Source of the DNA: Ichthyophonus hoferi
Lineage: Eukaryota; Opisthokonta; Ichthyosporea; Ichthyophonida; Ichthyophonidae
Assembly (NCBI GenBank): GCA_002751075.1
Contig: NAOQ01000351.1
Span: forward strand, 2,635 to 66,634
DNA length: 64,000 nucleotides
Direction: 5' to 3'
A program made the position numbers and the translations under genes. Under the pieces are notes generated by a model. The model had not been told where the DNA came from, did not search any database, and worked only from the letters and a program-made list of their open reading frames with translations. Of the stretch, positions 26,034 through 38,252 are shown piece after piece (positions within the stretch are counted from its first letter, which is position 1; each line of letters starts with the position of its first letter).

Positions 26034-28742
26034 TTACCATTCATCCAAGGAAGCCACTGGCACTCCAATCATATTTTCAGTTAGATCGCAGAAAGACGTG
26101 ACAGGCACACTGCCTAAATTTTCTAAAGCTACTAAACCGCATTTCTTGCCTATCAGTACTGGATAAAGAAAAAAGTATGTTTGATCACAAAACGAATCAT
26201 GGGGTTTAATATACACAGTTTATCAATTGCTAAAAAAGAATACAAGTAAACAGATTCTACGCAAGGAACTCATACCTTATTTGTTATTAGGATAAATGAG
26301 TAGTCGACGTTTGATGCTAGAGGGTCCAGAGGGCCTATTAGTCTGGAAGACAAAGGAACTTAAAAGTCTCTCCATATAAAAGTATAATAAGGTCTAAATA
26401 AACTAAAAAAAGAGTTCATTGCCAAACCGGAGTTCAAAACTACAGACGGATAGAAAATGTGCGTGCATACACAAAATGCTGTGTCTTATCATAGAAATAG
26501 TTAGCACCTACTTGAGATGAGCATGAAAGATTGCGCGAGGCTTCAGAGAATAATTCTAAATTTTGAACAACTTCTAGAGGTACCGAGTTATCTTGTTTTG
26601 AGTCATAGGATGCCATATCGGGTACCAGAGTTTTTTCTGAACAGTCCCAGTCGGCCCAAAGGTCAGTCTCTTCTCCTGGCTGGACTAAAATCGTCTTATC
26701 CCGAGGAAAATCTGGCTGAGTAACTGGAGGCGTGGAGGCGTGTTGAACGGCGTTTATAAACTCTGCCTGGGCTTCTAAAATACTCAATAATTGCCGCTCT
26801 CGCTGTTCTGCTGCCTTTAGCCCATCAACCAGCTTTTCATTCGCTTCTGCAGACTATGATAGTAATGGGTAGGCAAAAGTTATTGTGAGAAATAGTAGTA
26901 GGGCAGTATGATAACGAGAGGTGAAGGTAAAAGCAAGAGCAGGTTAGAAGGGGTTGCATCTGCAAGGAATGCATAGCTGCATCACTTGCTCTCCATGCAT
27001 GACGCTATGTATTCTATGCCGCTAAACGTCTAGATAAACATATGTATATGTAGGTTTGATTATATGTGTATGTATATTGTAGTGCATCATGCAAGTATAT
27101 GTGTTATTATATAGATATTGAAGTGCTGATTTCTTCGAATACAATACACCTCTTACCATTTCCAACAACCTTTTGTTTGACATGTCAATTGCTTTTTGTA
27201 TATCCCTTGTAGCCAGGGTGAGCGTGTTCACGGCCTCCAAAACTAATCAAATTTAATGTTAGGCAAGTTTCTTGACTGTTACGACAAGGCAGAAAAATAA
27301 ATTATGCTTCACATGCCAGAGCATACCTTGATTGGATGCATCTGTCAAATATTTAGGTGTAGTAGAGTCTTGCATCGTCTTCATAAGGGATGAAACCCGG
27401 TCTAGTGTGCTCTGCCACTGAAGTGGGGGTCCTCTTAATACTTGTCAAATCTAATTATAGAAGATGTGACTTTGGCATTGAGTAAAATTTATAGGCAGTG
27501 TATTTTAAAATATATTATTGCCAAACATTCCAAATTATAAACTTATGGTAGGAAGAAAAATTCAGATAAGGCTTCAGATAACAATAAAAGGATTATACGT
27601 GATCCAAGAAAACAGTGGTATAAATTTACATAATCCGTTTAATCTGACAAATTTTAAATATTGATAAAATATTATTTTTGTCTCCAGCTTATACAATTAA
27701 GATATGAAGGCAAGCATATGTGATGAAGTATATTTATACCGTATAAATGAAACCTTGTTGGTAAAAGCTAGCTTTAAAAGAGTAGTTATAAGTTGGCGTA
27801 TAGAACAGAGTCAATACTTGGACTGCGACATCATGTATAAGGGAGCGGGCCTCGTTAAGCCCCAGTTGGGTTGTAACTCGCTTCTTTTCAGTCTGGTTAT
27901 AGTAATGTGTATTTGGTCTTCTTGAAACCTCTGCAATGTCTATGCCACCCCTGAAATAGTAAACAGAAAAATATAGGTATTAACAATAAAAAGGATTTAA
28001 GTAGTTAAAATTATGCCTTTGTGAAAAACAAAATACAGTGAGATGAATACTTTTATGGAAAAAAAACATCATAAGCTAAATAATAATTAAGGTAATTTGT
28101 TTTATAAGCACACATGTGTATATACTGGTCAATATGCAAAAATACGTATATGCACTTAAAAATATCACAAATAAAATGGATGTATTGCTTCATACCACAA
28201 ATAATGCATTCACATCGGGATCTGTACATGTAGACACACACACATATATATATATGTTTATACGCTGCTCTCAGTACACTATTACTTGAATGATATTAGA
28301 TTGATATATAGTAAGTATGTCAGTTTTGTAGACCAAAAAGTATATTAAGAGTCCGTTATTAATTTAAATAACTGAAGTATTTTGACGTATTTCACATAAC
28401 TCGTTACTGAACTGGGAACCATCGCGTCCCTCATCGACCTATGGTTTGGAATTTTGAGTCATTGTTAATCAAACCTTCATATCTAACTATTCAAGAAAGA
28501 AGAATAGTGCGTTTGTTCACAATAACTAGAACGATTATTATTAATATTTCCAATTCTTTAATCCTAATCAATAATACAGATAATCTAATTAGCCCATAGA
28601 ATCATTGCCATTTAAAATTCCATAAAAGCGCCGATTAACAACCACAATTCTAACTAGTACAACATAAACATAACATGAACAGTCAATATTTATCCAAAAA
28701 ATTACCTCCGTAGATGTTTGGGAGAAGCTTGCGGGGTTCCAT
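26034..28742 (-). CDS. Unrecognised coiled-coil protein (6 or 7 exons)
   Basis: I do not recognise the family. Proposed minus-strand exons: 28706-28742, 27818-27939, 27327-27417, 27157-27242, 26512-26853, 26277-26342 (247 residues, phases agree). A second phase-consistent model extends exon 5 down to 26471 and ends with exons 26276-26342 and 26034-26144 (298 residues). The middle third is rich in heptad-like hydrophobics and charges (LDRVSSLMKTMQ, IQKAIDMSNKRLLEM, ANEKLVDGLKAAEQRERQLL) and is predicted to form a coiled coil. The N-terminal part (EVSRRPNTHYYNQTEKKR) is basic and polar, and the part after the coil is acidic with tryptophans (EETDLWADWDCSEKT). The first exon and the choice of C-terminus are tentative. 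The protein could be a cell-division or centrosomal component, given two E2F-like sites in the upstream region, but that is inference. Confidence 0.6.
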
Positions 28743-29311
28743 AGTTGACTTTCGTTTCCTTGGCAACCTTGACTGCGTTCACTTAATCCATTCCTGATAA
28801 TTTAAAAACATTTAGGATTGTAGTAATAAAATACAGTTCAAATTTAGGGGCCAGATCAAAATACAGTATTGATATTACTTTTGAACCTATTAAAAAAAGG
28901 GTTTCTTCAACTATATAGCACACCAACGCGACCTACCAAAATATTTTTCTCGGAACACATGTCCTATCAAGTGGATGTACGGAACCCATAAGTGCGTTCA
29001 TAGTAGGTATAGTACAATAGCATTAGGCCGCCTTGCATGAACAGACTAAATTAAAAGGCTCACACAAGCGAAGTTTCAAAACAAAACGTCTTTTTACCCT
29101 TTGTGTTTTTAAATAGCCAATTTATTAAGATATTCGCTTAAGCTACGTACGTGAGCTTTTCAAACTAATATTTAGTCTAAATATAATATAAAATTTAAAA
29201 TAGCAGCATGAAATGGGTAGAGGACAGCTAATATTGCGCGGCTGGTTAAGGTAGAGGGAGGAGAGGTTAAAGTGGGAGGATCATCGTTATTGGCCGCGAC
29301 ATATTTGTTTA

Positions 29312-29323
29312 TTTGGCGCCAAA
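29312..29323. promoter_or_regulatory. E2F-like palindrome TTTGGCGCCAAA
   Basis: A perfect 12-nt palindrome matching the E2F/DP consensus lies about 570 bp upstream of the coiled-coil start codon, in surroundings poor in G and C. Related cores occur at about 30208-30218 (TTTTTGGCGCG) and upstream of RAD52. Binding is inferred from sequence only. Confidence 0.5.
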
Positions 29324-30810
29324 AAATAATAGCACCCTAGATTTGCATTCCCTAATAAATTGCAATGATTGAGAGGAAGGTGAGGGGGCCATTTAAATCT
29401 TTTAAAAATAGTTAATAGCTTCATATCCCCTGGACTTTTCATATACATATTTTTTCTTCACATAATTTAAAATTAATATAATCAGCTGGACTATAATTTT
29501 TTTAAGTTTTCTTTTTATGAATTCTAGTATAAAACACACTAACTTATATTTCCCACGATGCATGAAAATATGCCAAGCTTTGCAGTCGTACGTGATTGGT
29601 TTTAATTTAGGTGAGAAATTCCTTAGACTGCATCCGTTGTAATCAAAAGGTCTAAATATATTTTTACCTTTAAAGCCAATAGGCAGAAGTTCCGACTATA
29701 TGGAATACTTTGGTAAGTCAAGGCATATCTAGTAAACTAAATGTTGGTCTCTAATACATTCTTAATTAATTTGGCTTGAGATTGGATAATAACATCATAA
29801 AATGTTCATTAGGGCTAATGACTATATTTTAATTCAAGTATAAGTTAGACGTTTTCTAACATTATCAACAACCATAATGGAGGTTGATGCTGAAGTACAG
29901 CCAGGTTTGACTCACTAAATAGGCAATGAAAGCTCATATCATTACATATATTATAGAATGTGTAAACATGAGAGACAAATATACGGGCAGATGAGTGGTC
30001 TCGTTAGTAGAGAAAGAACTAGTCAAGCATCTAGAGACTAAAAGATAAGCTCTACACCTAAAATCATAATGCTGGAAGTATTTTTTTAAAATAGGTGTAT
30101 TTGACTAAGCTATGTTTTAACTTTCTTAGTAATACCCTGCCACTTTGGCTCACCTGGCTGCGCTAGATCGGAGTTAGCTATATAATGTAAGTGCGCAGCT
30201 CTGGGAATTTTTGGCGCGTTCAAAAAACAAAGCCAATGGAACTTGAATTGAGTCCCAGGTTTCAGGATCGCCAAAATTCATTTAGCCGAAAGCTTAGTAT
30301 TAAACCTGGATGACACTAAATTTATTTAATGTTTACTCCATCTTTTCATATTGCATAGTTAAGAGCGTGCATAAGAATTTGCATAATATAAACGAGGTCT
30401 CTAACATAATTATGGCTTTCAAAATTTATGTATATTTATGAATATTAACATACAGGTAATAATTAGAAAGTTGCTTTTTTTTTTTAGCTATAGTGTGTAT
30501 ATATTTTTATTGTCATATACTAAACATGTTAATCTTACTTCCCTACCCACTCTATTTTTATGCTGGTTATAATAAATAGACATTTTTTTTTCTCCATTAA
30601 ATAGTTCTTAGTTTAAATACTATTAGGTGTAATTTGCAATTTCAGCACAGAATGTTATGTATTTTATTGACATTTAGTTATTTCTGGGTAGTTTCCTACC
30701 TAATATAGGTAAATATTAGATTACAGTGTTTATTCAAAGCGTATTAAGAATTTGAGTTTAATCCATTGGCTATTGGTCATTGCTTTCAGTTTTAATGTTT
30801 ATTTAATATC

Positions 30811-30891
30811 TTACAGTTATTATCTATGTTAAAGTTATTATCTTAATGTGTTATAGTTATTATCTTACTGTGTTATAGTTATTATTTTAAA
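30811..30891. repeat. 22-nt tandem repeat, about four copies
   Basis: Copies of TTATAGTTATTATCTTA(C)TGTG lie head to tail, the outer ones diverged. It is a short AT-rich minisatellite in intergenic DNA. Confidence 0.8.
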
Positions 30892-32890
30892 GTTTTTCTT
30901 ATTGATGTAGGAATATATCAACACAAACTAGTACACGATGAGTTTGTATTTTTCAGTTTTAAATGTTGCGTAGAATATAAAATCCACTTCTTTCATCTAA
31001 TAATATATTTTGTAATGTTTGATTATTATTATAAAAGAGCTTCGCATTCAGGGTGAAGCACACCTGTTAGCTTACTTGCTCATTCTCGGAGATTATATCA
31101 ATCTATTGACAGCTCATTCACAGTTAACAATAAAAACATCATGTAGCAAATAATATTTTAACAGTTTGCGACTAATATTTTAATGCCTTAATTAGCCTAA
31201 AGCAGTTCATGTATTATTTTGGCTTTTTTCAACTACTAAGTTCATATATATGATATGCTATTAGGAGATTTAAATTGTTACTATATTGTTATTATATAAT
31301 CCATATCAAACATAACTTTGTTTTTGGTTCAGATATGGGAATAGATTTGATCCTGCGTTCCTATCGTTCAAACGTGTACATGTAATATTTAGTGATAAAA
31401 ATATCCAATGAATGTCATGACTTTTGCCGAAGATTATTGTCACATATATATCTCTTAGTCTATATTGAAAATATAGTTACTTCGCCATTATTTACAGTAG
31501 GGGTACATATAATACTTGTTCAAGGTGATAACTTTTCCAATAAAAACAATTATTGCTCATTCTATCTTGAAATCACTGCTAATAGCTAACGGAAATAGAA
31601 AGTTGTTAATTTCCCTTTATTTGTATATTAGTTATATATTAGCAATTACTTAAAGAATATTTGTATAAATTATACTGGGCAGAGAAACTGTGGATAAATA
31701 ATGTACTACAGTGATATATATATATATGGTAGTACACATACACAATTGCACACTTTGTTGACATCGTGTATTAGTTAATGTAGCAAGATTTAATTGAGGT
31801 AAACAATCCATCCTACAGTGGATAATAATCATAGATGACCTCTGCAACAAATATTAACACAGTACAATCATACATATTAGTTTTATGCCGTCATAGGTGC
31901 GCTGCAATATAAGTAAAAGCATTTGTATGGCATAATTTGGATTTTGGATTCTTTTTTCGATCATGATCGTCAACATGTATTTTGTCCATAAGAATATAAA
32001 TCAAAGATATCAACGCAATGATCATCAACTACTCAATCACATTTTCTAACAGGTACCATATTACAACCACCTCGACCTCCATTGAGTTTACGTTAACTTA
32101 TCAGTAAACACATAGTATATTTTGCCTCCTCATATCAGGCTGGTCCTTTTGATAAACATAATTATATAAGTTATAAAGGGGTGGCTTCATACATATCCTA
32201 ATGCATACACGCATACACACTACTGGATGTTTTGAATTCTACTGTTAACAGTTATAGTGTATATGATAGATAGTGTGGATCACCAACTTCCAGGTGTCAA
32301 GCAAGAAAACTTGCTGCCCTTTAAAAGAAACAAAGAGATCGTCTTTTGTGTATTTTTCTTTAAGAAAATAACATAGTTTTGACTCTTATCCCAGCGATGA
32401 TTAGAACTATATTTGATTCCAAACCATATTCTGCCAACCACAATATGTACTCCTAATCTTATCGAGGTATTCATCACACCTTTTTATTCCTAACAAAAAA
32501 ACAAAAAGAATTTTTCTAACAATTTTAAAGTTTCTAGAAACTTTCTGGGAGACAACATAGACCCTCTTCACCTTTATGTATACCTTGGATTATACCTGTG
32601 ACTACAATGTCTGTGTTTGGTGCAGTTTTAGGGTTACAGTTAAATCCAGACCAATCAAAAGCTATGATTATAATTAATACATACTAATTCATTATATATT
32701 GAGGTGAAACAAATACTTAGTTGCGCATCTGCCTATATATAGATAGTATAAAATATCTGACCAGTCAGAGTGCTCTCTTCAGAGCCTTTAATAGAGGATG
32801 TTTATTACTTATATTGTAATGTCGAGCTTATACTGCCGGGTAGAACAACAAGTTGAAACATAGTGCCTTAAAGGGACCTTCAAGGGTGAT

Positions 32891-35800
32891 ATGATAGAGA
32901 TCATCTACGGATGGCTGTGGGTGCAGGCCTTCATCCTGCAGGGTAGGTGGCATTTATTCCTTGCCAATGGCAGAAGTGCAACACATTGATATGTGACGCA
33001 ACTCTAGGTTATCGAGAATAAGTAGCTTACAGTAGCAGAGGATATTTTGAAAATAGCCAATGGGGTATGCGGAGGGAGGCAAGGCAACAGCATTTACTGA
33101 AAATACTTTGATTATCTTTTATATAGCCACAGCAATAGAGTCCATCTACAATACAAACAAGTCTGACTGGGTGGCCAGTGCCTCGGGCCGCCATGCAGGT
33201 TTCTTTTATGCCCGCCAGCTTATGAACTGTGGGTATCAGGCCTGACTTATTGCAAAGGAAGGGGGACATGTTTAAGCACATGGTTTAGAAATAGCTGAGT
33301 AGATTCTTTTATATAGTAATAATAAATAGGTTGGAAGGAAAAGAAAGAGTGTACATATAACGGAGGGTGGTGGCTGGGTGACGGGGACATGTGACGAGTT
33401 GTAGGGGAAGAGCAAGATAAGCCAACTAATACAAAGATAAAGCACACGTTATTGTTCTTTCTCCTTATACTCTGGTCTACTGCTGTGAATAGTTTAACTG
33501 TAAATAAATAATCCAATTCTAGTCTGCAAAGATAGCACACTGTCCTCCTCCCCCCCCTTCTCATTATTCCTTCTTTCCCACTATCTAATGGATATTTACT
33601 ACCAAGTGCTGCCTGCACCCCTACACTGTCTGTATCTAACCCTCTGTTATAGGTGCCACATATAAGTAAAACATATGACTAGTCTGGTGTGTGTGTAGAC
33701 AGCCCATCTACCTAAGAAGAGATAGAAGGAGGTCCCATCGACAGGGTGAGGTTTGAACTAACTAGGAACACGATATCTAGGTGGAGGCCAATACAAGGAT
33801 ACCCCTACTATCTTCAACACTAACACCTTGGGTGCCAACTTTGTCGGCCAGGACCATGTTGTGACTGAGGTCCAAAGAGCTCTACGCTTGAGACAAAAAG
33901 GGTTGGTACGAGACCAAATGGCCTTTAGGTAAGGCCGCACCTCTTCCTCCCACCCCACTAGACTCATCACATTCTAGCTTCTATTTACACTTAGTAACCT
34001 TTTCTACCAAGTAATCACTCATTTACAAGCATGCTATATATGCTATGACGTATAACAGGAGGGAGATGGGGGGTAGAGGACTAAGGGGGCGCCATTCTTG
34101 GAACACCCAATGAACATAGGCCTTCCAAGACTAATGACGCTTATTATATCTGATTACTCTTTTTTTATGATATGTTGTTGAGTGCCCCCTCTTGCTCATT
34201 CCTCTGTTGTTGGTAATAATGGATATGGCTGTAATAACCTAGTTTCTTTCCATTTCTACAGCATTGCTTTACTGGGTCCTCCAGGAACAGGAAAGACTGA
34301 GATGGCCCGTCGAATTGCATCCGCTCTGCATGGACAGCCAATAGAACAGCTGGAGCAAGAGGGTGAGTTACAGCACATTATACATAAAGAAGGGAGGGGC
34401 TTCCTCATGTAGGGGAGAGACTGACTGTGATGGGCAGGCAAGTTTGTGGTATTTGATATGACAGCCTATCATGACAAGGCCAGTGTACAGTCCTGGACTG
34501 GCTCCCCCGTGGGCTATGAGGGGGAATCACCCATGAGCACGGTCTGCACTCTATAACTTGTCTCCCCACCCCATCCTACACCCCACATGTATTACACTAA
34601 GGGCTTGCTGTTTACATACCCCATCTCGCTGAACGTGCCTTCCTCCATGCATCTTCTCTTCTATAATCTGTAGACTTTTATTTCTTTTTATAATGGGTGA
34701 TATTTATGCTAATATTAGTTCAATTAGGTATGGAAGTACAAGAGTTAGGCTGGCATATGATCTTAACAATAGAGTATACGTGTTACAGGCGGTAGTAGAC
34801 CTGCATGTTAAAACTATATAAATTAGACAATCAATGGGTTAAGCTTTAAGAGAATAGCCAATCCTGACAGCACTCATAGATACAAGAGACCAAGACTGTA
34901 GGATCCACTCATCAATCAAGGGGGGTTGCTAGGTGTTTCAAGCACACCCAGACGCAGTGGTATTACTGGATGAGTTTGAGAAGGGGGACTGCGAGGGAAT
35001 CCCCCCTCTCTTATTAAAGATGTTGGACCGCCATGGCCGCCTGACTGGTAGGGCCCCATTCACCACCACACCACCGCATAGTTACAGCCACTCCCCATAC
35101 TATTCTTTTGTTTTTATTAAGTGTATAAACCAAGGGAGATTTTAGTGTTATGTGCTACAGTATTGAGAAGGAGATGAGGGTTTGGGTCTGTGTGATAATA
35201 ATGGTTGGACCCTAATGAGAGGGGATGGCCACAGACAAAAAGAAGCCCCAGCATATTATTCCTACCACTCGAGCTACCTTCATCCTGGCTAGTAATTATG
35301 GCGACCACTTAGTGACCCCTAATCTTACCATTGCCGAGGCCAAGGCCGCAGTAGGTATCCTGGAGTATACAGAGTGGCCCCAGATAGTCATTGCATCTTA
35401 GCTAACAGAGTTTACAGGTGTGGCATTATATGGAAACCACCGTCTGTCCCACCTCTCCCAACCCATTCAGTGCTCCATTACGTAGCAGGTGGGTAAAATT
35501 CTAGGGGCCTGAGGCCTGAAGGCTATTAGAGTATTCACATGATAAGGCGGTTATAGGTTGGGGCATGGGGGCATCCATGTGTTTGCTCCTATGCAGGCCC
35601 AGCATGTAGCCGAGGCAATCCGCCTATCTCTCCATCGCCTGCGTCGTCGCTTAGCTGCTACGGTGGATATGTGCTGGACAGACGACTTTGTGGCTGACCT
35701 ACATGTACAATTAAAGGCAGGTCTATTCTTACTATGTAGGAGGCAGCGTCCCAACAACAAGCCAGCATTGTAACGCCTTGGCGGGGTAGGGGGAAGTGTC

Positions 35801-38252
35801 GGAGGGTATGAGGGGACTGGAGGTAATGGTTGAGCGGCAAGTGCTAGATCTACTGGAGGGTCAATGGGAGGACTTGGTCACTTGCAGGTAGTGTGGTTCC
35901 TATGCCGAGCTCACAGCCATAGTTGACCCTTGATGACACTGGGCGGGTTATAGAGACTGTGGTTTCTACAATAATTCAGTAGTACTGGATCGTGGCCTTG
36001 ATATGGGTCCTGTAGCCGTGAGGGTGGGTCTACAAGACAAGATTGGGGCCCTCTCAGGGTCACTTGGTATGACTAACCCTCTGTATGGGCTAGGTGTGGA
36101 ACCGGCTGGAAGGTCAACAGCCTGAGTGTTATGGTCCTAGCCATAATAGCCCATCCACTGGTAAGGGTTTGGCGTGGACTGCTACTCTGTCTTAAACACA
36201 CTTGACATATAACTGAATGGAATGAGTGTGTGTGGTAACTAGTGACTTAACCTCCCCGATTTGTTGAAGATCACCTCATTGCCATATCAATGCACTCTCT
36301 TAAATGCATAGAAAGGCCGCCCACATAGGATGTATATATGATGAACAATGTGCAATGGGTACTGATAACCAGACTACATTCAGGGTCATCCGTAGGGGTA
36401 TCTGACAGAGAAGAGAGAGCCACACCAGGGGCTATACAATCAGAGCAATCGTCAGACAAACAACAGGTAGGTTTACTGTATGTTAAGTGCTGATGCCTGC
36501 ACGTGGGGCACTTTTACCTCTGCCCGTTTCATTTTTTTTTTCCCTCTTTCTATCTTGTCAAAAAAAAAGGAGAAGCCAACCCTATATTTATAGAACTTTT
36601 CAATGTCGTCACACCCTACAGGAGGGCTATTTCTAGTGTACTTTACTGTTAGAAACTCCACATGCATCAACCTATATCGTGCAAATAGTCTCCAGTACAG
36701 GGAGCGGGTTGTAGCCCGCCAGATGAATTAACACAGTCTCATTCTTAATACATTAATTTCATCACCTCAAAGTTTTGTTTTAGATCTGGTAACACTATTT
36801 ATAAGCAGTATACTACTATTATTCATTGCTGGTTCAGCCCCAGTTAGCCCCAGTACCGTCACCTCAGCCTGTGGAGGAGCCGGCCAAACAATTAGAATTA
36901 AAGCACCTCCAGCAAAATCTGATAAGTCTACAACTCAGCACCCAACTACAGCTAGAGGTAAGTAGGTTTACATGATAGGTGGGGAGGGTCCTGGAGATGA
37001 GGACTGACGTAATTGGCCTAGAAAACTCTTCAACTCGTACAAGCCATGGGTGTAGTTGCAGTGGTGGTGTCGGTGCTGGCAGGTAAGCAGGTATTACAAG
37101 CCATGTTCACGTGATCAGTGCACTATCTATCCATTCTAATCAGGTTGATCATAGGCCTATCAGGGTTGGCGGCCTTCAGCATTGTATCACAGGCAGTGGT
37201 GGCCAAGGCACTGATAGGCGTGACCAGTGTGGCCTCCTTGGTCCTGGTAGTAGTCCTGTGGCCTCTATTGCAGTATCTGTGGCCTTGGATCAAGGCGGTG
37301 CTCGTAGTGACGGTACCATCCCCCTTACATATCGCATGCCATCTCATGTACCGCTAATCTCCTGGTTTCAAGTTCTATTGGGCTGTAGTTTTATTCTGGT
37401 TGTGATCCCTTCCTCTACCTCCTGGTGTATCTATTTGTTTCGTGGTTGGTACCAATATATGTTTCTTTCCAGGCCTATCTTATTCTTTTACTTTTTCACG
37501 ACTATCTCATGTCACTTGGACAGTTTAGTAGGCTCCACACAGTATGCTTTGCCTTTTCTATCCTCCATAAGAAATACGATTCTTCTGGTTTACTGATATG
37601 TTTACAACATGCACATAATGATATACAAGATTTGGTGGGGGGTGGCACAGACCATTTGCACTGAGCATGTGCATGTTTATTCTATGTAATCCAGTGCTAT
37701 CCAAGTCCAGCTTGGGGCATGGATACTACGTTCTTTTCAAAAGTGAGGCCTTACACTATAGGAAGGCCTCTGGTCTCACCTAACTGCATTGCTACGCACT
37801 ACCAAGGCATACTTACCCCAGTCCCACAGGCACAAGCTGTCATATGGACCGGAGCCTTCTTAATTACATATCCTATTCCCGGAAGCCTTCTGATTATACT
37901 ATTAGTCGGGTTGCTTCTATTCGTCCGTTTTCGAAGGACTAAGAAGGCAAATAAGATCATGGGAAGGGAAGAGTCCCGCCTACAGGTCTCCACGCCAAGT
38001 AACCAATTAGCACAGGATTCCACAATGGATAATGCACCAATGAAAGATGGGGTGGACCCTCACACAATCAAGCCATTACAGCCACGGCCTCCGGTCGAAG
38101 AGGCGTCTACTGACGGGATCGGCGAAGAAACTGCAGGCGTGTTTGCAGAGACGTATCCAGAAGGGGAAGCTGTGAAAGAGAATGGTCAGCCCACTTATGC
38201 ACAAGATGGCCTAGCCCCACACCGCCAGGTAGAGCACATACCTGGTCACTGA
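32891..38252 (+). CDS. Membrane-anchored Clp/Hsp100-type AAA+ ATPase (multi-exon)
   Basis: Exons supported by phase: 32891-32942, 33127-33232, 33699-33745, 33781-33928, 34262-34362, 34438-34541, 34933-35047, 35220-35350, 35418-35488, 35557-35720, 35797-35887, 35980-36023, 36094-36160, 36384-36466, 36838-36957, 37022-37082, 37155-~37312, 37695-37742, 37830-38252. The joint between 35887 and 35980 is unresolved. The protein is at least 710 residues. It starts with a short hydrophobic segment (MIEIIYGWLWVQAFILQ) that could be a signal anchor. A single AAA+ module follows, like the ClpB second domain: Walker A GPPGTGKT (~123-130), pore-loop-like VGYEGE, Walker B VVLLDEFEK, sensor 1 ASNYG, arginine finger PLRSRL, sensor 2 GMRGLEVMVER. 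Then come a glutamine-rich coiled coil, a hydrophobic cluster (GVVAVVVSVLA to LVLVVVLWPLL), a transmembrane helix (GSLLIILLVGLLLFV) with a basic stop (RFRRTKK), and a hydrophilic tail. This arrangement is unlike mitochondrial CLPB or torsins. Substrate and compartment are unknown. Confidence 0.78.

Larger units (their letters stand above)
28743..32890. other. AT-rich intergenic region, promoter side of two genes
   Basis: No conserved coding segment was found in these 4.1 kb between the divergently oriented coiled-coil gene (-) and AAA+ gene (+). It holds E2F-like palindromes, a short tandem repeat at 30811-30891 and many A/T runs. The sequence is otherwise unremarkable. Confidence 0.55.

Noticed and set aside
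33247-33618. 123-codon minus-strand frame
   Set aside because: It lies antisense to an AAA+ intron, has low-complexity serine/proline content and no splice or family support.
37111-37596. 161-codon plus-strand frame
   Set aside because: It overlaps the AAA+ membrane exon in another frame; the frame encoding LSGLAAFSIVSQAVV fits splice sites, phase and hydrophobicity.
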